DNA of 13,373 bases, from positions 1 to 13,373 of the forward strand of contig LKUE01000387.1 in NCBI GenBank assembly GCA_001412365.1, written 5' to 3'. Below, in pieces: positions 1 through 6,363 of the stretch; positions within the stretch are counted from its first letter, which is position 1, and each line of letters opens with the position of its first letter. The notes below the pieces were generated by a model, which was not told the origin of the DNA, did not search any database, and saw only the letters and a list, made by a program, of their open reading frames with translations. A program made the translations under genes and the position numbers. This DNA comes from Desulfuromonas sp. SDB (GTDB lineage: Bacteria > SDB-A).

Positions 1-92
1 CCACTGATAAACACAGAAAAACACAGAGAATTATGGTTACTGCTGTGCAGGTGCCCAACACCCCAAAAAAAGGACAGGATCAACAGGATAAG
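1..92. repeat. non-coding left edge with short repeat-like tracts
   Basis: No supportable gene is visible here. The stretch holds two copies of ACACAGA (11-17 and 21-27) separated by AAA, and two copies of CAGGAT (75-80 and 84-89). Degenerate cacaga/caggat-rich sequence is often dispersed between genes in some FCB-group genomes, so this may be the end of a family of intergenic repeats. That reading comes from general knowledge and cannot be tested from one window. Confidence 0.35.
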
Positions 93-118
93 AAAAGTTG
101 GAAGCAAAAGCTTCCAAC
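87..118 (-). terminator. intrinsic terminator of the 139-663 gene
   Basis: A perfect 9-bp inverted repeat (GTTGGAAGC at 97-105, GCTTCCAAC at 110-118) encloses a 4-nt loop. Read on the minus strand the stem is followed at once by TTTTCTTAT, the U-rich tract expected of a rho-independent terminator. It starts 20 nt after the stop codon of the minus-strand gene, which fits its 3' end. Confidence 0.8.
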
Positions 119-138
119 ATGTTAAAAAGAAAATTTTA

Positions 139-663
139 TTAGAAAAATAGTTTACTGAAGATCTGGTTTAAGTTTTCTCCCTGTTCAAAGATAGTGTTGC
201 TGTAGTTTCTCTGTTCGGAGTTAAAGCTGGTAAAACTCTTGGAATCCTCAATTATTTTTATCAAGTCACCATTGTAATAATAGAATCTCATCTCCGGCAT
301 CATTGGATTTCCGGTAACATAGGCAAATATCAGTTCTCCATATCCGTCGTACAAAAATTCAGAGTATTCATGATAGGCAGACCGATCCACTACCAGCATT
401 GCCTTTCTTAAGTTATCCGGATAGGGATTTTCTTCGGAAAAACCAAAGTAAAAGGTCAGCACCGGATGATATACTCCCACTGCGGGATAGGAAAGTCCAT
501 CTGCATTGATATCCACCACTGTTTTGTACAGTTCACCGCTGTTGATCTCTTCATTGGTCTGATTGTAGATATCCCTTATATTTTGAACTTGTTCGGTTAC
601 TCCCGCCGATAATAAACCTGTTATAATAAAGAAAAGTCCGATAATTAAACTAAATCTTCGCAT
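139..663 (-). CDS. small exported protein of unknown function
   Basis: A 174-residue protein that I do not recognise. Residues 1-20 form a typical Sec signal peptide: MRRF, then a hydrophobic run LIIGLFFIITGLL, then an SA-G cleavage site near residue 20. No lipobox cysteine is present, and there is no cysteine anywhere in the protein, so it is probably released to the periplasm or beyond rather than lipidated. The mature part is acidic and rich in aromatic residues (for example FYYYNGDL at 127-134), suggesting a small beta-rich domain. The start is supported by a strong Shine-Dalgarno sequence, AAGGGAGG, just upstream of the ATG. The gene stands alone, is divergent from the Kelch-like gene and ends at its own terminator. 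It could be a periplasmic or surface accessory protein, but no function can be assigned. Confidence 0.75.
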   Translation of the reverse strand: MRRFSLIIGLFFIITGLLSAGVTEQVQNIRDIYNQTNEEINSGELYKTVVDINADGLSYPAVGVYHPVLTFYFGFSEENPYPDNLRKAMLVVDRSAYHEYSEFLYDGYGELIFAYVTGNPMMPEMRFYYYNGDLIKIIEDSKSFTSFNSEQRNYSNTIFEQGENLNQIFSKLFF

Positions 664-691
664 AACTATCCTCCCTTTAATTTATAATTAA

Positions 692-721
692 ATATTAAAG
701 ATTCTTAGTATTTTTTATCAA
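692..721 (-). promoter_or_regulatory. possible promoter of the exported-protein gene
   Basis: On the minus strand TTGATA (721-716) is followed after 18 nt by TAATAT (697-692), each matching four to five of six sigma-70 consensus positions. Transcription would begin near 685, about 20 nt before the ATG and just ahead of the Shine-Dalgarno site. The region is very AT-rich, so chance matches are likely. Confidence 0.3.
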
Positions 722-727
722 TTTATA

Positions 728-756
728 TTGAATAACTCAACCTATTGTGCAATAAT
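728..756 (+). promoter_or_regulatory. probable promoter of the Kelch-like/repeat-protein operon
   Basis: TTGAAT (728-733) and AATAAT (751-756) are separated by 17 nt, matching four and five of six consensus positions. The inferred start site, near 763, gives a leader of about 32 nt before the ATG at 795. An interrupted palindrome TATTG-TG-CAATA (743-754) overlaps the -10 element and could be an operator, though its arms are only 5 bp. Confidence 0.5.
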
Positions 757-794
757 ATTACTGTGAGTAAATATTTAATATAATGGAGGGTGTT

Positions 795-2183
795 ATGTTT
801 AATAAATTATCTTTCTCAATTATATTGTTAATTGTTAATTTTTTTTCATTAAATTCCCATAACCATTATTTGACAGATAACAATTCTTCTGATTACTTAA
901 AAAATTCACCTATAATAAGAGATTCAGTATCTTGGGAAAATCTTCCCCCTCTCCCTGAAGCAAAAAGTTGTCCCTGCGTTGGATATCATTATGGGCTATA
1001 CTCGGGAGAAACAAAAATATATGTTTTCGGAGGGGATCCTCCTGAACAAAATGATATAATGTACATATTTGATTTTAACTCGATGTCCTGGTCTGCTCCT
1101 ATTCAGATGCCCTGTAGCATAAGTCATTCTGGTTGTGTAACATTTGGCAATACAATATATTTGATCGGTGGATATCCGGCAAAAAATGAAATTTGGAAAT
1201 ATAATACCGATGACAACACATTTTCTCAAGGATCTAATTTAATTACAGGAGTAAGTGATCCATTAATTACACTAGATTGGTTTGGTCCAATTGTTATTAT
1301 TGGGGGATATGACGGTCAAAATCCAGTTAATAATGTACAGGTTTATTTCAATGATAGTGTTTATGAGGTTGATCCAATACCTGAGTCAAGAATGGCAGGT
1401 TTTGCTTTTTATATCAATGAGTACGAATTTACCCAACCAATTCCTGATGATGCGATCTTAGTTGGACTAGGATCGGACAGCAATGGTGAATTTCCTACTA
1501 ATACCTATTTAGGAATCATACATGAGCCTTATGGAAATAATATTGATTCAATTATTTGGCAAGCAGGTCCAAATTTTCCAGGAGAAGGCTGTGTTAATCC
1601 GGGTTATAGTTCTATATTAGGTTACCCATGGTGGCTTTGGGATGGTTTTTTTGTATTTGGTGGTCATAATACGAACTATCTAAATCAGTGTTATAAGTTC
1701 AACAGGTCAACAAAAAGCTGGGAGCAATTGCCAGATCTCCCTGATCCACCTAGATCTCATATTGGAAGCTGTACTTTTCCTTTAAATAACCATTTATATT
1801 TATCTTCAATTGGGGGTTTTAAAGATTCAGCATTATCAAATGTTCATATCTTATATTCTGATATATATGTCTTTGGATCTGAGGAAACTCCTCCGGTTAT
1901 CTCCAATCAAGTTAGTTGTCATCTGCTATCTTCCAATATAATCAGAGAACAATTCAAACTGGAGTTTACCCTTCCCTACTCCTCTAATGTTAATTTTTCT
2001 GTTTTTGACATCTCCGGCAGGAAGATCTACCAGCAGGGAAGTCGGAATTTAACTCCCGGAATCCATTATCTGGAATGGAATCTCAATGATAACCATGGAG
2101 AACAACTGGCAACGGGAGTTTATTTCTTTGTACTGGAGACCGAATCAGGGTTATTTAAAAGTAAATTTACAGTATTTAGATAA
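795..2183 (+). CDS. secreted Kelch-like beta-propeller protein with C-terminal sorting domain
   Basis: A 462-residue exported protein. An in-frame ATG at 783 is possible, but its codons contain the GGAGGG Shine-Dalgarno site (785-790), which lies 4 nt from the ATG at 795. I therefore start at 795, giving a clean signal peptide (MFNKLSFSIILLIVNFFSLNS). Residues about 45-360 hold Kelch-type blades: IYVFGG (75-80), IYLIGG (121-126), IVIIGG (166-171), FFVFGG (285-290) and YLSSIGG (335-341), with trailing W or Y positions such as SMSWS and STKSWEQLP. Residues about 385-462 resemble the type IX secretion/FlgD-like C-terminal domain: a beta-sandwich pattern with FDISGRKIYQ (404-413), ATGVYFFVLET (439-449) and a terminal KFTVFR. 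The likely role is a surface or secreted binding protein. The ligand is unknown. It is followed 27 nt later by a similar secreted protein. Confidence 0.85.
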   Translation: MFNKLSFSIILLIVNFFSLNSHNHYLTDNNSSDYLKNSPIIRDSVSWENLPPLPEAKSCPCVGYHYGLYSGETKIYVFGGDPPEQNDIMYIFDFNSMSWSAPIQMPCSISHSGCVTFGNTIYLIGGYPAKNEIWKYNTDDNTFSQGSNLITGVSDPLITLDWFGPIVIIGGYDGQNPVNNVQVYFNDSVYEVDPIPESRMAGFAFYINEYEFTQPIPDDAILVGLGSDSNGEFPTNTYLGIIHEPYGNNIDSIIWQAGPNFPGEGCVNPGYSSILGYPWWLWDGFFVFGGHNTNYLNQCYKFNRSTKSWEQLPDLPDPPRSHIGSCTFPLNNHLYLSSIGGFKDSALSNVHILYSDIYVFGSEETPPVISNQVSCHLLSSNIIREQFKLEFTLPYSSNVNFSVFDISGRKIYQQGSRNLTPGIHYLEWNLNDNHGEQLATGVYFFVLETESGLFKSKFTVFR

Positions 2184-2210
2184 ATTATCAACAATGTAAA
2201 AGAGGTTTTT

Positions 2211-3590
2211 ATGAAAAATTGTTATCTATTACTTGTAATTTTTTTATTCTTTTTTTCAGTTTTAAATTCAGCTACCTGGATCAGGTATTACGGTGGAGAT
2301 GGAGAAGATGTTGGATACTGTGTTGCTCAGGATCTGGATGGTTATTATATCGTGGTCGGCTATACCAACTCTTATGGGATGGGAAATAAAGATATCTATG
2401 TATTAAAGATAGACTCTCTGGGTGACACTATCTGGACTAAGACCTATGGAACATCAGGGGATGATATTGCTTATGACCTCGAAATAACAGCTATAAATGA
2501 TTATGTAATTTGCGGACAAGTAAACTCAGGTCCCTGCTATGTTATGAAGATCGATACTGGAGGAAATCTAATCTGGGACAAAACCTATTCTGCTTTTCCA
2601 AAGGCAACTTCCATAATCAGTACTTTCGATAATTGTTTTGTGATTGCCGGAAATGGATTATTAGTTAAAGTTGATTCAATGGGAGATACTCTTTGGTCCT
2701 ATTATGATAACCAACCATACCCTTGGTGGTTTGATAAATGCACGGTTGATGAGACAATAGACAGTTGTTATCTCACCACTCAAGGAGATGATAGTAATGG
2801 CCTTATAATAGTAAACAAATTCAATCGGTTTGGATATTTATTGGATTCATTTTATATTGGTTACTTAAGCTATTACAAATGCCCAATAATTGCCCTTGAT
2901 GATAAAGGATTTATCATTACCGGTACAACTGATCAAATGATGGTTTCTCCAGCTTTTGTCATAAGATGTGATTCTCTGGGGAATATTATTTGGGGGGGAT
3001 ATGAGGATTTAAATAAATCATTCCTTAATCCACTACCTGATCATGTCGATCATTATACTGATATAACATTGAATTACAATAATAATATTGTTGGATGTGG
3101 TTTTAATACAAATTATTCATATTTATGGGATTCATATATATTTGAAATTCAATATGATAGTGGTTCAGGATTGTGGTCAAGAAGTTTTGGAGGAGGTATT
3201 GTATTTTATTCAATACATGTTACTAATGATAAAGGATATATAACTTGTGGATATGCACCCTATCAACAAGAAAAAAATATCATCCTGATGAAAACCGACT
3301 CTCTTGGCTACAATGCTATGGAAGAACCTGGAATTACAATAAATGAACCTAATATTAATACTATCAATTTCAATCAAATTTCAAACACTTTTAATATCGA
3401 TTTATCTACCAATACAAATTTGCATTTAAAAATCTACGATATTAATGGTAGAATCATTTCTTCTTTTCATGAAGGTTTACTATCTTCTGATCAGCATCAA
3501 ATTCCATTTACTTCTGCACCCGGAGTTTATTTCTTTTCCTTAGAAACCGATACTGATGTATTCAAAGGTAAATTTACGGTAATTAGATAA
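2211..3590 (+). CDS. secreted repeat (propeller-like) protein with C-terminal sorting domain
   Basis: A 459-residue exported protein with signal peptide MKNCYLLLVIFLFFFSVLNS, cleaved before ATW. Residues 22-370 contain a degenerate repeat built on KxDSxGxxxW: KIDSLGDTIWTKTYG (66-80), KIDTGGNLIWDKTY (113-126), KVDSMGDTLW (153-162), RCDSLGNIIW (252-261), QYDSGSGLWSRSFGG (314-328) and KTDSLG (361-366). Glycine-rich strands such as YYIVVGYTN and GFIITGTTD lie between them. This pattern is typical of large secreted propeller-like proteins of FCB-group bacteria. Residues about 392-459 form a C-terminal sorting-like domain (IYDINGRIIS at 408-417, PGVYFFSLET at 437-446, KFTVIR at the end), matching the end of the upstream neighbour. 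The gene follows that neighbour by 27 nt with AAGAGG ahead of the ATG, so the two are probably cotranscribed. No clear terminator follows. The function is probably at the cell surface; the ligand is unknown. Confidence 0.82.
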   Translation: MKNCYLLLVIFLFFFSVLNSATWIRYYGGDGEDVGYCVAQDLDGYYIVVGYTNSYGMGNKDIYVLKIDSLGDTIWTKTYGTSGDDIAYDLEITAINDYVICGQVNSGPCYVMKIDTGGNLIWDKTYSAFPKATSIISTFDNCFVIAGNGLLVKVDSMGDTLWSYYDNQPYPWWFDKCTVDETIDSCYLTTQGDDSNGLIIVNKFNRFGYLLDSFYIGYLSYYKCPIIALDDKGFIITGTTDQMMVSPAFVIRCDSLGNIIWGGYEDLNKSFLNPLPDHVDHYTDITLNYNNNIVGCGFNTNYSYLWDSYIFEIQYDSGSGLWSRSFGGGIVFYSIHVTNDKGYITCGYAPYQQEKNIILMKTDSLGYNAMEEPGITINEPNINTINFNQISNTFNIDLSTNTNLHLKIYDINGRIISSFHEGLLSSDQHQIPFTSAPGVYFFSLETDTDVFKGKFTVIR

Positions 3591-3652
3591 TAACTAAACT
3601 TGCAAAAGTAAATACCACTTTAATGAAAAAATTTCAGAAATTAAAAAAACAC

Positions 3653-3681
3653 TTGACAAATAAATAAACACTGTTTATATT
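3653..3681 (+). promoter_or_regulatory. strong sigma-70-like promoter of the small-ORF unit
   Basis: A perfect TTGACA (3653-3658) is followed by a 17-nt spacer and TATATT (3676-3681), five of six matches to the -10 consensus. It is the best promoter match in the window. Transcription would start near 3688, giving a leader of about 40 nt before the ATG at 3729. Confidence 0.75.
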
Positions 3682-3728
3682 TATAGCATGTGTTTGAATT
3701 AAATTACAATGTTTAATAGGAGGTAGAG

Positions 3729-3824
3729 ATGAAAGGAAACAGATTTAAATCAGGAAAACTGCTGAAGATTATTTTGAAATCTCAGGATCTTCAGATTTCC
3801 AGTCAAGTTTCAATCAAGCTTTAA
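3729..3824 (+). CDS. small ORF of 31 codons, possibly the broken 5' end of a small gene
   Basis: The ATG follows AGGAGG with a 5-nt spacer, and the ORF encodes a basic 31-residue peptide (MKGNRFKSGKLLKIILKSQD, then 11 more residues). It is the first ORF after the strong promoter at 3653-3681. The frame that becomes open at 3749 and continues to 4003 would join this ORF by a -1 shift in the AAAA tract at 3755-3758. So this may be a real short peptide, an upstream leader ORF, or the 5' part of a 91-codon gene with a one-base deletion. I do not recognise the sequence. Confidence 0.45.
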   Translation: MKGNRFKSGKLLKIILKSQDLQISSQVSIKL

Positions 3825-3868
3825 CTGAAAAAGAACAGAGAAAAGAAAGGTGTTTCAAGGAGGGTAAA

Positions 3869-4003
3869 ATGAAAAATCGGAGAAGAAGTAAGCTTGATCA
3901 AATTTTAAAAAAGATTGATTTCGACGAATTGAACTACCGAAGCTTCATCTCTGATCAATCAATAACAATCTACGATACCGGTATTGATATTGAATTCAGG
4001 TAA
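3869..4003 (+). CDS. small basic protein of 44 residues, unknown function
   Basis: It begins MKNRRRSKLDQILKKIDFDE and ends GIDIEFR. The N-terminus is strongly basic (KNRRR), followed by a short predicted amphipathic helix (LDQILKKIDFDEL) and a beta-prone tail (SITIYDTGIDIEF). The start has one of the best ribosome-binding sites in the window, AAGGAGG with a 5-nt spacer. The same frame is open upstream of the ATG back to 3749, so the protein may be longer (see the frameshift finding). It lacks a signal peptide or membrane segment and is probably cytoplasmic. It lies between the promoter at 3653 and the terminator at 4023, so it belongs to a short dedicated transcript. No family is recognised. 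Confidence 0.55.
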   Translation: MKNRRRSKLDQILKKIDFDELNYRSFISDQSITIYDTGIDIEFR

Positions 4004-4022
4004 TTGCCCCCTAAAATAATTA

Positions 4023-4050
4023 AGGGAGGATAAGTATCCTCCCTCTTTTT
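4023..4050 (+). terminator. strong intrinsic terminator, possibly bidirectional
   Basis: A 9-bp perfect stem (GGGAGGATA at 4024-4032, TATCCTCCC at 4035-4043), extendable by an A-T pair, is followed by CTTTTT on the plus strand. It ends the small-ORF transcript 20 nt after its stop. On the minus strand the stem is followed by TTAATTATTTT, so it may also stop transcripts of the minus-strand operon, whose last stop codon is at 4107. Confidence 0.88.
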
Positions 4051-4106
4051 ATACTTCTCTGATAAATTCCCTTAATACTTAATTTACAGTAAATTTCAAC
4101 AAAAAA

Positions 4107-5189
4107 TTAAAATCTAAGTAGTGCGGCAATACTGCCCAGTTTTTTTAATTCTTCAATATTGTCCGCATATTCGATTAATGCAGAAGTTTTATAAGCCCAT
4201 TCGGTAATTTCATTTACTAAATCCACCGAAAATACATCTTCAGAATTACATAGAGGACATTTGTCAACTTCTTCAGGGATGAGATTGCCACAATTCCGGC
4301 ACCTGATTCCCTGGGGCTGATAGTTACGGTCAACCAGCACTGCTTCCACCCTACCCACTTTCAGATTTTTCAACACTTCCTCCAACCCCACTACCGCCAA
4401 TCCACCGGCAACATATTTTGATTTTATCTGGTTCCATAAATTTTCCTCTTCCTGGCGCTCTAATTCAGTGAAAAGCTTGTAAATTTCTTCATCAATATTT
4501 TGCTGTTTTAAATCAATTACTTCATCAGTTATCAATTTATTTTTTAATCTCAAAGGTAATTCTTTTTCCAGATGAGTGAGTACTTCCTTTGCCCCTACCA
4601 TTACTATTCGGGAATAATCATGCTCATGTTCCAACTGATGAAGATAATCTATAATATCCTGAACATAATGGTGCAACTGCTTGTCCCGTCGGCGTTCATA
4701 TCTCTGCTGAGACCAACCTCCCACCTTTACATGATTTTTAATTTTACCTTTGATTACTTTTTGATCCTGCTCTTTTAACGCTGAAATTAGAAAAACCCTT
4801 GCCCGGTCGTTATCAGCTACAACCACTGCAAAATCCTCATATTCATCTTTTATCTCAGCAATCGGCTTTATGAAAGGAGAGGAATCAATAATTACCTGAT
4901 CGGAAATTGGTATTTCCAATTCATAAAATTCAGTAAAATTTAAAAGCCAGCAGATGAAGAAGACATAACAGCCCTTAAGGTTAATTTCCTTTTTCAACAG
5001 TTCGTGCAAGAGTTTAATATTTTCATTGTAAATTTCTTTTTCATAATCATTTGCAATAACATGACCCAGGTTTTCCAGTCGCTGATTAATTGTCTTTAAA
5101 TCTTTAATATCCTCAACATAAACAGTTAAAAAAGCTCTATCTTTTGATGAGATTTTGGAAAGTTCTCTTAAATCAATTTCACTAATCAT
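4107..5189 (-). CDS. bacterial archaeo-eukaryotic release factor 1-like protein (baeRF/Vms1-like)
   Basis: About 360 residues (363 if the ATG at 5198 is used; numbers below follow that longer form). The diagnostic segment is VGGWSQQRYERRRD (159-172). It aligns without gaps to the GGQSAQRFxRLRE loop of archaeal/eukaryotic release factor aRF1/eRF1, which triggers peptidyl-tRNA hydrolysis, but W stands at the Gln position of GGQ and Gln recurs two residues later. GGxSQ loops of this kind are known in bacterial baeRF and Vms1-like families. A C-terminal zinc ribbon (C300, C303, C314, C317) resembles domain 3 of aRF1. The residue 1-115 region differs from the stop-codon recognition domain and may not read codons. 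The likely role is ribosome rescue or peptidyl-tRNA cleavage in the cytoplasm; this is inference. Start choice: AAAGGA (5203-5198) lies 8 nt from the ATG at 5189, one base after the stop of the upstream lyase gene, so translation is probably coupled. Confidence 0.8.
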   Translation of the reverse strand: MISEIDLRELSKISSKDRAFLTVYVEDIKDLKTINQRLENLGHVIANDYEKEIYNENIKLLHELLKKEINLKGCYVFFICWLLNFTEFYELEIPISDQVIIDSSPFIKPIAEIKDEYEDFAVVVADNDRARVFLISALKEQDQKVIKGKIKNHVKVGGWSQQRYERRRDKQLHHYVQDIIDYLHQLEHEHDYSRIVMVGAKEVLTHLEKELPLRLKNKLITDEVIDLKQQNIDEEIYKLFTELERQEEENLWNQIKSKYVAGGLAVVGLEEVLKNLKVGRVEAVLVDRNYQPQGIRCRNCGNLIPEEVDKCPLCNSEDVFSVDLVNEITEWAYKTSALIEYADNIEELKKLGSIAALLRF

Positions 5190-5190
5190 A

Positions 5191-6363
5191 TTATACATCC
5201 TTTACTGCTATTTTTATTTTATGTAATCCTTTTACCAACAATTCCCGGGGGCAAGCGATATTAATTCTCTGAAATCCCTCTCCCCCCTTTCCAAATATAT
5301 GACCGGGGTCAAGGGCAATTTTTCCCCTATTTAACAACCGCTGGTCAATTTCCTGATCGGATAAACTTAATCCTCTGAAATCAAGCCAAATTAAGTAGGT
5401 TCCCTGAGGTTTTACCGGAATGATATTTAAATTTTGCTCCTGAAAATAATTCATCACTATTTCAACATTTTCCTCCAGATAAATCAATAATTGATCCAGC
5501 CAGTTTTCACATTGATCATAGGCGGCGATGGTCGCCTCAATACTTAAGGGATCGCTGTGCATTACTCCATTTTGTAAAAGAACATGATTATATCTACTGC
5601 GTAACTTTTCGTTTTCAATAATTACTGACGAGGATTTTAATCCGGCAATATTGAAGGTCTTGCTGGGAGCAATACAGGTAATGGTATTTTTTGATATTTC
5701 ATCTGATAAGGAAGCAGTAATATTATGCTTATAACCCGGATAAATCAGATCAAAATGAATTTCATCGGAAACTATCAGTATTTCATTTCTTAAACAGATT
5801 TCCACTAACTGGATTAGCTCTGATTTCTCCCAAACTCTTCCCACCGGATTATGGGGGGAACATAAAATTATCATTTTTGTTCTGTCATCAATCTGACCTT
5901 TTAATTCATCTAAATCCATAATGTACTTATCATTGGAGTATTTCAATTCATTGCATACTAACTGCCTTCCGTTATTTTTCACTGCGGGAAAGAAAGGGTA
6001 GTAAACCGGAGTCTGCACGATGACTTTATCTCCTGGATGAGTAAATGCCTGTATTGCATAATTTACCGCAGGTACTACACCGGGGGAATATAAAATCCAT
6101 TCCTGTCTGATTTTCCAGTTATGTCTTTTTAAAAGCCAGTCTATGATTGCCTGATAATAACTGTCGGGGAAAAGAGTATAACCAAACACTCCATGATCTA
6201 TTCTTTTCCGCAAAGCTTCAATAACTTCAGGAGGAGTGGCAAAATCCATATCTGCCACCCACATGGGAAAGAGATTTTTCTCCTGGAAATACTTATCCAC
6301 TCCGTCCCACTTAATGGAATTTGTGTTGTACCGGTCAATAATTTGATCAAAGCTGTATTTCAT
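5191..6363 (-). CDS. MalY/PatB family PLP-dependent C-S lyase (cystathionine beta-lyase type)
   Basis: A 390-residue fold-type I PLP enzyme of the usual length for the family. The N-terminus carries the MalY/PatB signature region (SIKWD at 16-20, then FPMWVADMDFATPPEV at 32-47). Other landmarks are SPHNPVGRVW (169-178), DEIH (200-203, the Asp that pairs with the pyridine nitrogen), the Schiff-base lysine K235 in APSKTFNIAGLK, and the carboxylate-binding R366 in FQRINIACPR. The family cleaves C-S bonds of cystathionine or cysteine conjugates to a thiol or homocysteine plus pyruvate and ammonia, in the cytoplasm. It lacks a signal peptide. Some members act as aminotransferases, so the substrate is not fixed. 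The ATG overlaps the stop of the upstream cyclase gene (TAATG around 6363), and the release-factor-like gene follows one base after its stop, so all three are probably translated as a coupled set. Confidence 0.9.
   Translation of the reverse strand: MKYSFDQIIDRYNTNSIKWDGVDKYFQEKNLFPMWVADMDFATPPEVIEALRKRIDHGVFGYTLFPDSYYQAIIDWLLKRHNWKIRQEWILYSPGVVPAVNYAIQAFTHPGDKVIVQTPVYYPFFPAVKNNGRQLVCNELKYSNDKYIMDLDELKGQIDDRTKMIILCSPHNPVGRVWEKSELIQLVEICLRNEILIVSDEIHFDLIYPGYKHNITASLSDEISKNTITCIAPSKTFNIAGLKSSSVIIENEKLRSRYNHVLLQNGVMHSDPLSIEATIAAYDQCENWLDQLLIYLEENVEIVMNYFQEQNLNIIPVKPQGTYLIWLDFRGLSLSDQEIDQRLLNRGKIALDPGHIFGKGGEGFQRINIACPRELLVKGLHKIKIAVKDV

Noticed and set aside
783-794. ATG at 783 as the start of the Kelch-like gene
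   Set aside because: These codons contain the GGAGGG ribosome-binding site for the ATG at 795, and starting at 795 leaves a cleaner signal peptide.
996-1229. Minus-strand 77-codon open frame inside the Kelch-like gene
   Set aside because: It is antisense to Kelch blades in a gene with a signal peptide and ribosome site; nothing supports independent coding.
3591-3652. Terminator after the second secreted protein
   Set aside because: Only a weak AATTT/AAATT pairing near 3630-3642 is visible, without a U-tract on the plus strand, so no terminator is called.
3753-3761. Programmed -1 ribosomal frameshift site
   Set aside because: The GGA AAA CTG context lacks a canonical X XXY YYZ heptamer and no obvious stimulatory hairpin follows. 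A mutation, a sequence error or two separate ORFs is more likely.
4081-4095. Palindrome AATTTAC-A-GTAAATT just after the release-factor-like gene
   Set aside because: The arms are 7 bp of mostly A-T pairs with a 1-nt centre and no U-tract on either side. The GC-rich hairpin at 4023-4044 is the better terminator.
5190-5198. ATG at 5198 as the start of the release-factor-like gene
   Set aside because: The AAAGGA ribosome site ends on the first base of this ATG, leaving no spacing. The ATG at 5189 has an 8-nt spacer and lies just after the upstream stop.
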